From assembly GCA_022702705.1 (NCBI GenBank), contig CM040422.1, positions 39,083,270 through 39,147,269 of the forward strand: 64,000 nt of DNA, given 5' to 3'. This DNA comes from Papilionanthe hookeriana x Papilionanthe teres. Taxonomy: Eukaryota; Streptophyta; Magnoliopsida; Asparagales; Orchidaceae. The notes below the pieces were generated by a model, which ran no database searches, had not been told where the DNA came from, and saw only the letters and a program-made list of their open reading frames with translations. The stretch's first letter is position 1, and every line of letters begins with the position of its first letter. Shown here piece after piece: positions 1 to 11,207 of this stretch. The position numbers were made by a program, and so were the translations under genes.

Positions 1-1
1 T

Positions 2-869
2 TCCATGTGCTGTCAGAGAAAGATTCTATGGTAAAGCTTTATGTGATTTGGGTGCAAGCATTAACTTTATGCCTCTATCAATATTCAAAAGACAAGGACT
101 AGAAGAAATAACCCCAACTAGTGTAACTCTGCAATTAGCAGATCATTCGATCACATATCCTAAAGGAGTTATTGAAGATGTTTTGGTAAAAGTCGATCAA
201 TTTATTTTTCCTGTGGATTTCATTGTATTAGATATGGAGGAATATAAAGAGATACCAATAATTTTGGTGAGACCTTTTCTAGCTACAGGGAGAGCCATGA
301 TAGATGTGCAAAAAGGGGAATTAACGATGAGGGTTAATGATTAGACTGTTACATTTAATATTTCAAAATCGATGAAATATCCTACTAGAGGTAAAGAAGA
401 TGAGTGTTATAGGATGGATGTTATTAAATATTTAAGTGAATGTCATTTCAAATCAACTTATAAAGAGAAAGCTGAAAGAGAAGAATTAGAATATAAGCAA
501 GAAGAGAAGTTATTTGATTCTGAAGATTTTCAAGAGGAAGATTTAAAGTATGTTCATGAAAGTTTTGAAATGTTGGATATGACTAAAAAAGATGAATCTT
601 ATAGTCCATCAATTGAAAAACCTCCTGAACTTGAGCTAAAAATGCTTCCTAATAATTTGAAGTATGTTTTTCTGGGTGAATCCTCAACCTTGCTTGTTAT
701 AATTTCTTCTCAATTAACTGAAAAAGAAGAAGAGAGTTTGCTTGAAATTATGAAGAAGCATAAGAAAGCCTTTGGATGGACAATTGCTGATATTAATGGA
801 ATCAGTCCTTCAATTTGTATGCACATAATTCTTATGGAAGATAATTGCAAACCGCGGGCTGATCCTTAA
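2..869 (+). pseudogene. E1 protease and protease-RT linker (broken)
   Basis: Retroviral-type aspartic protease region of the Athila-like polyprotein. The active-site segment reads DLGASINFMP just after the window start, followed by the conserved flap and strand region (VTLQLADHSITYPKG, FIVLDME, a degraded ILGRPFLATG written ILVRPFLATG). One in-frame stop lies at 342-344; the same frame then continues through a Lys/Glu-rich linker to the pre-RT segment (FGWTIADINGISPSICMH) and stops at 867-869. In the intact family this part is continuous with RT, so the stops and the later frame change mark a dead copy. The protease would process Gag-Pol in the virus-like particle. Confidence 0.88.
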
Positions 870-1740
870 AGGAGATTAAATCCTATTTCTTATGAAAGAT
901 GTTGTTAAGAAAGAAATTTTAAAATGGTTGGATGCTGGAATTATCTACCCTATTTCAGAGAGTGCATGGGTTAGTCCTATTCACTGTGTTCCTAAGAACG
1001 GAGGAGTAACTGTAACTGTTATTGAATAGAATGAAATGATACCAACAAGACAAGTTAAAGGGTGGCGAATGTGCATTGATTATAGAAAATTAAACCTTGC
1101 CATAAGGAAAGAACATTTTCCACTCCCTTTTCTAGATCAAATGTTAGATAGACTGGCTGTGCATAAATACTTTTGTTCTCTGGTACGTTTACCAGTCCTT
1201 ATGGTACGTTTGCTTTTAAAAGAAAGCCCTTTGGTTTATGTAATGCCCCTACTACATTTCAGAGATGTATGATGGCTATTTTTGTGATTTGATTGAAAAA
1301 GGGATTGAAGTTTTTATGGATGACTTTTCAGTGTTTGGAATTTCATCTGAATCATGTTTAGAACATCTATCAAAAGTTCTCAAATGCTGTGAAGAAACTA
1401 ATTTGGTCCTTAATTGAGAAAAATGCCAATTTATGGTAGCAAGAGGAATTGTTTTGGGACATCGAATTTTAGAAAAAGGTTTGGAGGTAGATCCTGCAAA
1501 AATTCAAGTTATATCAATTTACCTTGACCAACCATTGAAAGGAGAATTAGAAGTTTTTTAGGACATGATGGATTCTACAGGCGTTACATCAAAGACTTTT
1601 CAAAGATTACAAATCCTTTATGTTGTTTACTGGAAAAGGATGTAATTTGTAATTTTGATGATGATTGCCTCAAAGCCTTTAAAACATTAAAAGAAAAATT
1701 AATCAGTGCACCTGTAATAATTTCACAAAATTGGGAAAAA
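870..1740 (+). pseudogene. E1 reverse transcriptase (frameshifted)
   Basis: Reverse transcriptase fingers and palm of the E1 Gag-Pol, read across at least three frames. Recognisable pieces are WLDAGIIYPI near 930, WRMCIDYRKLN near 1062, FPLPFLDQMLDRLA near 1119, a catalytic FMDDFSVFG near 1312-1338 and FLGHDGFYRRYIKDF near 1558. Part of the region between the fingers and the FGLCNAP-like motif is missing around 1165-1215, so the palm has lost sequence as well as frame. Intact family members keep this as one uninterrupted reading frame. The enzyme copies element RNA into cDNA inside the particle; this copy cannot. Confidence 0.87.
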
Positions 1741-2130
1741 CCTTTTCAATTAATGTGTGATGCTAGTGATTATGCTATTGGTGCTGTTTTAGGACAGAAA
1801 TATGATAAAATTTTTAAAGTAATTTATTATGCCAGTAAAACTCCTAATGAAGCTCAAATTAATTATACCACTACTGAGAAAGAGTTATTAGCTATAGTAT
1901 TTTCCTTTGATAAATTTCGATCATATTTAATTGGAACTAAATGTGTGGTGCATACTAATCATTTTGCTATTAAATACTTAATGAAGAAAAATGATGCAAA
2001 ACTGAGACTGATAAGATGGATTCTTCTTTTGCAAGAATTTGATTTTGAGATAGTAGATAGGAAGGGTTCTGATAATCAAATTGTTGATCATTTGTCCAGG
2101 CTTGAAATTGAAAAATCTCTCTATGATATT
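1741..2130 (+). pseudogene. E1 RNase H domain
   Basis: Ty3/gypsy RNase H domain directly after RT. It reads MCDASDYAIGAVLGQ, YASKTPNEAQINYTTTEKEL and DRKGSDNQIVDHLSRL, in one open frame from 1753 that runs into the integrase. Of the usual acidic residues, the first Asp (CDASD), the Glu (TEKEL) and the last Asp (VDHLSRL) are visible. The third position, normally Asp in the HTDH motif, reads HTNH, so an active-site residue appears lost. The domain normally removes the RNA strand during cDNA synthesis. Confidence 0.87.
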
Positions 2131-3458
2131 GAAGAAATTAATGAACATTTTCCTAATGAAAAACTGTTCACTGTTAAAGAGTGGTGTGTTCCGTGGTATG
2201 CAGACATAGTAAACTTTATTATTTCTAATATTATAACCTATGATTTGATATACCATGAAAACAAGAAATTTCTGTCTGATGCTAAGACTTATTTTTGGGA
2301 TGACCAATTTTTATATAAACAAGGAAAGGATCTTATAATTCGAAGATTTGTACCTTTGGATGAGACTAATGAAATTATTCAAAAATGTCATGATTCTGAT
2401 TATGGGGGAAATTTTGGAAGTGGTAAAACTGTATATAAAGTATTACAATCAGGATTTTATTGGCCTACAATTTTTAAGGACGTGAATGTTTATATTAAAA
2501 ATTGTGATAGATGTCAGCGTGTAGGCAATATTTCCAGAAGAAATGAGATGCCCCTCAATTATATGTTGGAAGTTGAAATATTTGATATTTGGGGACTAGA
2601 ATTTATGGAACCATTTACACCATCTTTCGGAAATTGTTATATTTTGATAGCAGTAGACTATGTTTCCAAATGGATTGAAGCTATTGCTTCACCTTGATGT
2701 GATGCTCAAAGTGTTGCAAAGTTTTTAGAAAAGAATATATTTTACAGATTTGGAATACCAAGAGTAATCATAACTGATGGGGGAAGTCATTTTAGAAATG
2801 CTATTATTGTGAAGTTAGCAAAGAAATATCATGTTAATCATCGCATTGCTACTGCTTATCATCCGCAGACAAGTGGTTTGGTTGAATTATCCAATCGTGA
2901 AGTTAAAAGAATATTGGAAAAAACTGTTAATCCAAATAGAAAGGATTGGTCAATCAAACTGGATTATTTTTTGTGGGCCTATAGGACTGCTTACAGAACA
3001 CCTATAGGAATGTCCCCATATAGGCTGATTTTTGGAAAAGCTTGTCATTTACCTTTTGAACTTGAGCATAAAGCATATTAAGCTATTAAAGAGTTCAATT
3101 ATAATTTGAAAGATGCTGCTGAAAGTAGATTATTGCAATTGAATGAGCTTGAAGAAATAAGGAATGAATCTTATCAAAATGCTAAGATTTATAAGGAAAA
3201 AATGATGTTATGGCATGATCGGTACCAAGACAAAAAGCTTTACTGTATAATGCTAGGTTGAGAATATTTTCTGGAAAAGTTAAGTCCAGGTGGATGGGTC
3301 CATTTATTCTGATAAAAGTTTATTCTAATGAAGTTGTATATATTCGAGATCCTAAGACTGAAAAAATATTTAAAGTTAACGGACATAGACTTAAACCATA
3401 TTATTCAGTCAATAGATCTAAATCTAATAATAATTTTATGTTGGGTCACTCAGAATGA
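2131..3458 (+). pseudogene. E1 integrase (broken)
   Basis: Integrase of the E1 polyprotein. The N-terminal zinc-binding region shows CHDSDYGGN and CDRCQRVGNISRR; the second His of the HHCC motif reads Asn (GGNFG rather than GGHFG). In the catalytic core the first Asp is replaced by Glu (WGLEFMEPF), the second Asp is present (IITDGGSHF) and the Glu is present (GLVELSNRE). The C-terminal part ends with KSRWMGPF and the KVNGHRLKPYY segment near 3290-3410. A stop at 2695-2697, another at 3079-3081 and a frame change before 3258 break the frame. The enzyme normally inserts the cDNA into the chromosome. Confidence 0.88.
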
Positions 3459-3474
3459 GTTCTTGGTATGTCAG

Positions 3475-3517
3475 GCTAAAGACGTTAAAACAAGCGCTTT
3501 GTGGGAGTAAACCCATA
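3475..3517 (+). other. Conserved post-pol motif with small hairpin (E1)
   Basis: Just after the integrase stop is the string gacgttaaaacaagcgcttt followed by gtgggagtaaaccca. The same arrangement occurs after the integrase of E3 at 61253-61294 (gacgttaaaccatgcgcttt, then tgggaagcaaccca). Conservation between two otherwise diverged, dead copies suggests a functional RNA or DNA element rather than coding sequence. The TGGG and CCCA ends can pair. My recollection is that Athila-type elements generally carry this motif; its function is not known to me. Confidence 0.7.
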
Positions 3518-3948
3518 ATTATCGGTGTGCTTTGCTTTATGTTTATTTTGTGTGCTTTGTTTGCTTTGTTTGGTTTGTTTTTATGTTTTTAGTGGTAGTA
3601 ATTTGGAGTTTTTAAACTATAGTACAGTTTATTTGACCTTAATTGGTGATTTAGAGAAGTCAGAATGAAAATTTGGAAACTTAGCAGACCTATGCTAAAT
3701 TGAGCACTGGCGGCTAAGCGCCAACTAGATGACGCTTAGGCACCACAGTTACAAAAAAACATGAAAAATGAGGTTCTAGAAGCCTAGATCTTGGGGGAGT
3801 AGTTTTGGGAGTTATTTTTATATTTTAAAATGTCTTGGGGTAGATTTAGCACTTCCCAAGTCTATAAAAAGGACCTGATTTAAGAGAAACACTTGCCCCA
3901 AGTCCTATTTTCATTTCTGAGTCTTAAGAAGAGAGTTTTGAGTGCATC
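3518..3948 (+). promoter_or_regulatory. Leader of env-like module 1: CG-rich palindromes and TATA box
   Basis: This non-coding stretch precedes the first env-like ORF. A CG-rich block at about 3708-3745 contains ggcggctaagcgccaac and gacgcttaggcaccac, versions of a GGCGC-TAAG/CTTAG-GCGCC inverted repeat. A TATA-like tataaaaagg lies at 3863-3872, 86 bases before the ATG at 3949. The rest is T/G-rich with no ORF. The arrangement resembles the E3 module (palindromes at 61432-61535, TATA at 61587, ATG at 61675). A promoter for a separate env-like transcript is inferred, not shown. Confidence 0.5.
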
Positions 3949-4363
3949 ATGTCTTCCTGGGAGAATGTGATGAAGAAGAAGCAAGATTCTGACAAAAGTA
4001 AGTTCATTAGTGATAGTGCTAAAGAATTATTCAATGGATATCTCATTGTTAGGTAGAAATGATTGCAAATATTGAAGCCCGAGTGACTTCAATGGAAGCA
4101 AAGATCAATAAAACTAACTTACAGTTGGAGCACATGGGATGGCAACTCAAGATGCAATTAAGTCATTCAAGGTACGTGGAAGAAGCAGATAAGGCGATAT
4201 TTGTGAAGAACAAATGGATTAAAGAAGAAGATGTAAGAATGAACAATTATCACCCGTCTATCAAATTTATATTCCAGAAGGGTCAAATGAAAATAATAGT
4301 GGTCTTGGACATAATCCGCCTAATGGAGAATGGAATTAAGAGTGCTTTGTTCTTATTTGTTTA
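3949..4363 (+). pseudogene. E1 env-like ORF, copy 1 (internally deleted remnant)
   Basis: An ORF starting MSSWENVMKKKQDSD at 3949 runs to a stop at about 4056. It is followed by a second piece (from 4059) with a Glu/Lys-rich, possibly coiled-coil stretch beginning MIANIEARVTSMEAKI. The beginning resembles the start of the larger copy at 5198 (KxxxDSDKF-[VI]-S), and the second piece looks like the C-terminal half of this ORF family. The central domain is missing. It therefore seems to be an internally deleted duplicate of the env-like module. No signal peptide or membrane segment is evident. Function is unknown. Confidence 0.5.
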
Positions 4364-5197
4364 GTGTTCTTATGTGTTATGTTTAGTGTTCTTGTGTGTT
4401 ATGTTTGGTGTGTTTAGTGTTTATATTTAAGGATTAACCAAGCCTGATGATGTGATGGTTACATCCTAGAGATGTATACTTATCAGTTTGAGATTAAAGT
4501 CTCTTGTATTTAGAGAATTTCATCCTTTATGTGTGGATAGAAATTCTAGAATTGTATTAAGTGTTATGTTTTCTTTAATATAAGTTTGTGTTTTTATAAA
4601 ATTTGTGTGGAAACAATGGATATTAAATTTTGATTTGGAATATTGGGAGATTTATGTGGGGAGAAATAATTATTCTGGAGTAATTAAGGGATTAACCAAG
4701 TGATTTAGTGCATATACCTTAATTGTAAAAATTTAGGTATTGGCGGCTAAGCACCAAAGTGCCAGCGTTTAAGCTCCAGATTTCGCGGCTAAGCACCGAG
4801 AGTTCGTGCTTAGGCGCCAGTTCGCGAAAATTGGTTGCCAATAGTTAAAAACCCAAAATTTGCCATTTTTAAATCGTCCCATAGTCTTCAACCTTCGCTT
4901 TATCGCAAAAGAGGATCCTAGGACATCATATTGTGGATCATTTAAGAGCCGAACTCAACAAAAATTGTTAGATTTGGATTCCTTGAGATAAGAGCACTAC
5001 TCCTAAGCAAAATTTTTTTATTTTCACCATATATTTTGAGTACATTTTGGAAAATCTTAAAATCACTATTCATGGTGAAAATTTGAGGAAAAACTTTAGA
5101 AATTGCTTGGATTTAGTGAAAATATCCTTTGGAAGATAATTTAGCAAGTTTAGTTTGATTTTGGAATTTATGGTGAATTTTTCATGAACTTTTAGAG
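4364..5197 (+). other. Spacer and leader of env-like module 2
   Basis: T/G-rich non-coding sequence with short repeats (tgttatgtttagtgttctt; ggattaaccaag at 4431 and again at 4688). A CG-rich palindrome cluster occupies about 4741-4830, with gcggctaagcaccga, cgtgcttaggcgcc and related strings. No TATA box as clear as the one in module 1 is visible before the ATG at 5198. No gene is supported here. Confidence 0.6.
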
Positions 5198-6347
5198 ATG
5201 GCTCCAAAGTCAAAGCGTGCACGAGAAAAGACAAGATTTGATTCTGACAAATTTGTTAGTATGAGGGCTGAGGAACGATAAGTCGATGCATTGCAGTTAC
5301 ATAAGGTGATTTCTGAGCGTGTGTTTAGTAAACCAAGAGAGGTGATTGAAGATATGATTGCTAGAAGGAACTTGGAGAATTACTGTTGCTTCTCTGCTGT
5401 TGCTGTTATTTCTGTGGCTAGAGAATTTTATGCAAATTTGCCTGCTGCAGATGAGAATCAAGTGATGTTTAGGAGGCATGAGGTCAACTTTTCTTCTGGG
5501 GCAATCAATACTTTTTATGGACTACCTCCTGACATGTTTTGTTTTTATTCTAACTATCATCCTACGGAAAGAGAATTAGATGAGATCATGAAATTTCTGA
5601 CTGATGGAAGAGAACTATGGAAAATAACTAATGATAGAAGAGTGAACTTTCCTGCTTCCAAATTGAATGCCATTTCTAAGGCATGACATTATTTTATCTC
5701 ATCTAAGTTGTTACCTTCGAGTGATACTAGTGAAGTAACGAGAGAAAGAGCTGTCATGAACCATTGTATTCAGCAAGGGAAGCCTATTGACATTGGAGGT
5801 ATAATTTATGATTATGTTTTAAACTGCGCTAGATCAACCAAGACTGCAGGTATGGGATTTCCTTCATTGATTCATTTATTATGTCTACGATCTGGAGTGA
5901 AGTTTGAAACCTGGGAAGAGGTACTTCAGTAATTGAGACCAATTACCAGTGTAAACATTGGTGCTTACACTGAACATTCAGAGTTTGGTTGGAGAGGAGG
6001 ATTTGGTAGGGCTTCTACTGCTTCTGCTTCTGTTGCATCTACTTCTTGTGCTTCTACTTCACGTGCTTCATCATCTACTAATTCACAGACAGGTTTATTA
6101 AGGAAAATTTTTAAAAAAAGTGATTCTTGCTTGAGAGCATCTGAAAGATATGAATGGTAAGATGGATAATGTAGAAAGATATATTGTGAAACATGATATG
6201 TATGAGGAGAGTTATCAGCAATATTTAGATAGACTGATTAGAGGTGATCAAAGTGCTGAGATGCCCCCTCATCCATTCTACATATCTTATGTGCCATCTA
6301 GGGATTGGAACGAACAGGATGATGATGATGATGAGGATGATGAGTAG
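5198..6347 (+). pseudogene. E1 env-like ORF, copy 2 (plant transposon protein domain, PF20167-like)
   Basis: The start is chosen at 5198 (MAPKSKRAREKTRFDSDKF), upstream of the longer open stretch. One frame is kept, with stops near 5279, 5684 and 5932, then a frame change near 6150. The middle shows AREFYANLP, VNFSSGAINTFYGLP and LLPSSDTSEVTRERA, typical of the plant-retrotransposon domain that Pfam calls 'putative plant transposon protein'. After it comes a Ser/Thr/Ala-rich stretch and an acidic Asp/Glu tail. Athila-group elements carry such an ORF 3' of pol, often called env-like, but no signal peptide or transmembrane helix is visible here. Its molecular role is unknown. Confidence 0.8.
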
Positions 6348-6983
6348 GTTAGTGTTATTTGTTTTGGTTGTGGTGTTGTTGTTGATGTATGTGTGTTTTG
6401 TTTAATATTTAGTTTGATCATTGTGTTGTGATATGAACCTTGATACTATGTAAGACTGTAGTTTGTATTATTTTTCTGTTATGCATATTCAGATGTATTT
6501 TTGTTGTTTGTATTGTTGTTTTATAAGTTGCTTTGTGGTAGTGATGTGTAATAGTAAATGTTTGAATGTGTATGTCATGTCAGAGTTTTTAGTAGTGTGT
6601 ACTTTAATTTAAAAAGTGTTAGGAGATTATAAACCACTATTGGGAACTTCTACTTAGGAAACAACATGTTTAAAATTTTTTAAATTCCACCATCATCTGT
6701 TATCTGTATCAGTGTGTTATTTTAGTTTGTGTGTATTTGCTTTGAAAACCTCCACTACTGTAGAAGTCTTTTTGAAATTTTTACTTTTCTTTGTATAAAA
6801 AAATTTTATTTTGAAAAGCTAAATTTGACTTCATTTACTCCTGTTATTTAAATTGTATACTTGCATATTAGGATATTAAAAATTCCTACAAGCATGATAT
6901 GTTAGTTTTTATTTCTCACCCATGTATCATTTCTTATGCTTAAATGTTTTATCTTAACTAAAAATTAAAGTTTTAGGAGATTT
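6348..6983 (+). other. E1 3' untranslated region
   Basis: T/G-rich, then A/T-rich sequence between the env-like ORF and the LTR, with no ORF of note. The bases just before the LTR (ttttaggagattt) include the short purine run aggaga, which may be a degraded polypurine tract. Confidence 0.5.
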
Positions 6984-8447
6984 TGATACACCAAAAATAT
7001 ATAGTATTTTTATGCACATTTTTATACCTATTTTTAATGATATTGCACTTTAATGGAAGATATTTTGTGTTTTTCTTCCAGATATGATGAAATGGATGGT
7101 CATGATGAAAGGAGCAAAAATGGATCAAATTTGGAGCAAAAAAAGATGAAAAATGAAAATTTGGGCACTGGCGGCTGAGGGCCGCAGGGACGGTTCTTAG
7201 CCGCCACAGTTTAAAATCGAAATTCAAATGAATTTGGAGTCAATTTCAAAGGGAATGGGATGCAATTCTTTGTTGTAACTTCCCTAACTTCCTTTGGGCG
7301 GCAAGTTTAAATGAAAGGGTGCATTCTTTGGTGGATACATTGAATCTGGACACATTTTGAAGAGACACCAAGACACCTTTTTGTTTAGTATTTAATGAGA
7401 GTCTTAGGAAAGATTAAGGAACTCTTTATTTGCCTTTTGAAGGGTTCTTTCACTTGCAAGTTTTTACATTATTTTACTTTTATTTTGTGAGAGTTTTTAT
7501 TAAAAGTAGGAGTAGAGAGTAGAAAGGAGAAAAGGGTCGGAGTGAAGTCTTCTTCTTCCTACTTCTTTTCATTCTTTTAAGTTTTGTTCTTATTGAAGTC
7601 TGAAGTTATTCTGAGTCATCGGAGTTGGGAGATCCGCTGTGAGGAGTAGTTTAGTGAAGTGTTAAAGTTTCAGAGGAACTTCCTGAGTCTTAAGGAGAGA
7701 ATTTTCAGATAAGTGTTTACTTTTATTCTTATATTTAGTTTTTTTAATTAATACTTGTTTTTGTTTGTTGTTTTTCTTATGGTTTTTAATTTCAAATCAA
7801 TGTTTTTTTGTATTTTTTCAATGCATTATGCGTAGTTTACTTTATCTTTTTCTTTCTTAAATGGAGAAGTTATTAATTTATAGAGAATTATTGTGGAAAA
7901 TATAAGTGTTTAAAAGTTGGAAGAAGTTGTGAAGATTGATTCTGAAAACTTTGTCTACTTCTTAATTTGGCCAGTTAAGTTGTAGAATTTCTTGAGATTA
8001 TGTAAGATCCAATGCGGTATTGTCTCATAAAAGTTTGTAAGAATCACATGAAATTATATGGGTGAGAATTGTAGTCCACATAATTGAATGTAATTTTAGA
8101 AGATATTTTTATGTAAGGGAGTAAAATTAGAGGATTTTAGAGTGACAGGATAAAACCCCCTAATTTTGTTTAATGTTTTGAGTTTTGTTATGAGAAGTTA
8201 GCCCCCAATTGGTGGGAATCGAGAGAACTCTAGAGTGAGAGATTGGTATCTTCCCTGTCTAACCATGTTCAAATTAACCTCTAAAGTGAGAGATTTTTAA
8301 ATTTTCTCTGTGGGTTCGATATCTCGGGGCTTAATCAGAAGTCCTATATTACTTGATAAACGATACGTATACTTGCGTAGTATCCCATATTATAAAATCA
8401 TAATTTTCATATCTAAATCATTAGCACATATATTTGGTGTGGAGTCA
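6984..8447 (+). repeat. Athila-like LTR of E1
   Basis: The start is placed at TGATACACCAAAAATATA because the same string begins the LTR fragment on the - strand at 40446 (TGGTGCACCAAAAATATA). A similar TGAT start is seen at 54117 in E3. The end is placed at ...gagtca (8447) because it is followed by agtttttggc, the sequence that precedes and starts the PBS in E3. The end region shares tatattacttga, then cgata and atacttgcg, with the E3 LTR. A CG-rich palindrome (ggcggctgagggccgc with cttagccgcc) lies at about 7169-7208. Length is 1464 bp. TG/CA ends are partly visible. Confidence 0.75.
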
Positions 8448-8457
8448 AGTTTTTGGC
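8448..8457 (+). other. Truncated PBS stub after the E1 LTR
   Basis: agtttttggc matches exactly the ten bases between LTR and PBS core in E3 (agttttTGGCGCCG), then stops. What follows is E2 integrase sequence in the opposite orientation. A PBS after an LTR marks it as a 5' LTR, so this LTR is followed by the wrong interior. Confidence 0.65.
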
Positions 8458-8479
8458 CCACATATATTTATAGGGAATC

Positions 8480-9590
8480 GTACATGTTCAAGTTTCTTTT
8501 TCAATATCATCCGAGCATGCAACAATTTCATTCTCTCTTTATAGATCATGTCATTGTGATATGATGCATTTCTAATTTCTTCCAATTCATTCAATTGCAT
8601 AAATCTCTTCTCCCCAGTATTTTTCAAATTAAAATTCAACTCTCTTATCGCCCAATATGCTTTATGCTCCAATTCAACCGGTAGATGACAAGTCTTACCA
8701 AACACTAGTCTATAAGGAGATATTCTAATAGGGGTCTTAAAAGCAGTCAAATAAGCCCATAATGCAGTATCTAATCGAGCAGATCAATCTAATTTATGAT
8801 TATCCACAGTTTTCTCCAAAATTCTTTTAATTTCAAGATTAGGCACTTTTGCTAAACAATAAGTCTGGGGATGATAAGCAGTTGAGATTCTATGAATAAT
8901 ATTATACTTCTCAATCAATCTATTAATTTGATTATTCCTACAATGGGATGCACTATCAGTTATAATCACTCTCGGCATTCCATATCTCATAAATATATTT
9001 TTCTTTAAAAATTTTGAAACACTTTGAGCATTACATCTAGGTAAGACAATAGATTCAATCCATTTCGAGACATGATCAACTGTGACCAATATATATAAAT
9101 TTCCAAATGAAGGAGTATATGGTCTCATAAAATCTAATCCCCATACATTAAAAATTTCAACTTCCAAATCATAATTTAGAGGCATTTCATTTCTTCTAGA
9201 GATATTACCTACTCTCTGACATCGATCACATGCTTTAATATATTTGTATACATCCTTAAAAAGAGTAGGCCAATAAAATCCAGATTGCAAAATCTTAAAA
9301 ATAGTTTTATCAACACCGTAATGACCTCCAAATTCAGAATCATGACATCATTGAATGATTAAATTAGTTTCTTCCTGTCGCACACATCTTATATTAATCA
9401 AATCCTTACACTGTTTATCTAGATAGGGCTTATCCCAAAAATAAAATTTTGCATCATATTTAAACTTCTTTTTTGGTTTATTTGTTAAATTAGGTGGTAC
9501 AATATCACTAACAATATAATTCACAATATCAGCATACCAAGGTAAATTTCTTCCCATGATAGTATAAAGTTGCTCATCGGGGAAAGTTTC
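8480..9590 (-). pseudogene. E2 integrase (truncated)
   Basis: Integrase on the - strand. It shows GFYWPTLFKDVYKYI and CDRCQRVGNISRR for the zinc region, an intact first catalytic Asp (WGLDFMRPY) and an intact second Asp (VIITDSASH). A Lys stands where the catalytic Glu is expected (LAKVPN rather than the AEVSN form). The HHCC His region near 9345 is degraded. The C-terminal tail after KACHLP-type and LEHKAYWAIREL segments is cut at about 8480, so the DNA-binding C-terminal domain is missing. Stops near 9348 and a frame change near 8784 also break it. Confidence 0.85.
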
Positions 9591-9599
9591 TGTAACTTC

Positions 9600-11207
9600 C
9601 TACTCAAATTTAGATAATTTTTCATATTCTAATCTCAACAAATGATCAGCTATTAGGTTATCTGATCCTTTCCTATCAACTATCACAAAGTTAAATTCTT
9701 GCAGAAGAAGTAGCCATCTAATCAGTCTAGGTTTGACTACCTTCTTTTGCATTAAATATTCGATAGCTGAATGGTCTGTATGCACAATACTTTTAGCTCC
9801 AATTAAATAAGGTCTAAACTTTTCGAAAGTAAATACTATAGCTGATAATTCTCATTCAGTAGCGGTATAATTAATTTGAGCTTCATTAAGAGTTTTACTA
9901 GCATTGTAAATGACTTTGAAAACTTTATCATACCTGTGCCCCAATCCTACTCTGATCGCATAATCCCTAGCATCACACATAAGTTCAAATGGTTTCTGCC
10001 AATCAGGTGAAACAATTATAGGTGCAGTTATTAATTTCTTTTTCAGTAATTCAAAAGCATGCAAACATTCATCATTAAAATCAAACTTTCTATCATTTTC
10101 CAGAAGTCGGCACAAAGGTTTGGTAATTTGAGGAAAATCTTTAATATATCGCCTGTAAAATCCAGCGTGTCCTAAGAAAATCCTCATATCTCTCACGGTA
10201 GTGGGTGGAGGCAATCTCTCAATCACTTTAATTTTAGTAGGGTTGACCTCCATACCATATTCAGAAATTTTATGCCCAAGCACAATTTCTCCTGCAACCA
10301 TAAATTGACATTTCTCCTAATTCAGAACAAAATTTGTTTTCACATAAAGCTCCAAAACTTTTGTTAAGTTTTCTAAATAGATTTCAAATAAAGTCCAGAA
10401 TACAGAGAAATCGTCCATTAAAACTTCTATTCCATTATCTATCATACTGCTGAAGACAGACATCATACATCTTTGAAATGTTGCAGGTGCATTACACAGT
10501 ACAAAAGGCATTCTTCGAAAAGCAAAGGTTCCGTAAGGGCTAGTAAATGTTGTCTTTTCTTAATCCTCAGGAGAAATAGGTATTTGATGGTAACTAGTAT
10601 ATCCATCCAAAAAATGGTAGTACTTATGTCCAGCAAGTCTATCCAGCATTTGATCGAGAAAAGGAAGAGGAAAGTGATCTTTTCGGGTGGCGGCATTTAA
10701 TTTTCTATAGTTAATACAAATTTTTCATCCATTAATTTGTCTTGTGGGTATAATTTCATTACATTCATTCACTTCAGCAGTCACTCCTCCCTTTTTTGAT
10801 ACATAATGTATTGGACTCACCCAAGCACTATCCGAAATAGGAGAAATAATGCCAACATCCAACCATTTTAAAATCTTTTTCTTAACTACTTCTTTCATTA
10901 TTGGATTCATTCTCCTCTGTGGATAAACTCTTAGTTTATGTTCTTCATCTAATAAAATTCTATGCAAATAAAATGAAGGACTGATGCCTTTAATATATGC
11001 TAAAGTCCATCCAAAAGTTTTTTTGTATCTTTTTAAAATTTCCAACAATTTTTGTTCTTGATATTCGTTTAATTTCAAAGATACAATAACTGGTAGGGTA
11101 GATGATTCTCCTAAAAACATATACTTCAAATGATTAGGGAGAATTTTCATCTCAAGTTCAGGAGGTTTTATTATAGATGGAATTAAGCTTTTATCTCCAC
11201 CTTCCAT
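9600..11207 (-). pseudogene. E2 reverse transcriptase and RNase H (frameshifted)
   Basis: From high to low coordinates the - strand shows pre-RT (FGWTLAYIKGISPSFYLH), RT fingers (KWLDVGIISPISDSAWVSPI), the palm with a VLMDDFSVF catalytic motif near 10395-10425, connection (FLGHAGFYRRYIKDFPQI) and RNase H (MCDARDYAIRVGLGHRYDK, then HTDHSAIEYL). The RNase H HTDH Asp is present here, unlike in E1. Frames change near 10700, 10460, 10310 and 9850, so the copy is dead. The domain order and phrases are those of Athila-group Ty3/gypsy Pol. Confidence 0.87.

Larger units (their letters stand above)
1..6983 (+). mobile_element. Athila-like Ty3/gypsy element E1, internal region (5' part outside window)
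   Basis: The interior of an LTR retrotransposon on the + strand enters the window already inside the protease. The order is protease, RT, RNase H, integrase (to about 3458), a non-coding spacer, then two env-like modules (3949-4363 and 5198-6347), followed by the LTR at 6984. The order protease-RT-RNase H-integrase is Ty3/gypsy. Athila assignment rests on the protease motif DLGASINFMPLSIF, the integrase phrase FGKACHLPFELEHKAY and the extra ORF downstream of pol. Every coding part has stops or frameshifts, so this copy cannot act on its own. The 5' LTR and gag lie outside the window. Confidence 0.9.

Noticed and set aside
5198..6347. Env-like ORF as a true viral envelope glycoprotein
   Set aside because: No signal peptide, transmembrane segment or cleavage site is visible. 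The domain is the plant transposon type of unknown role.
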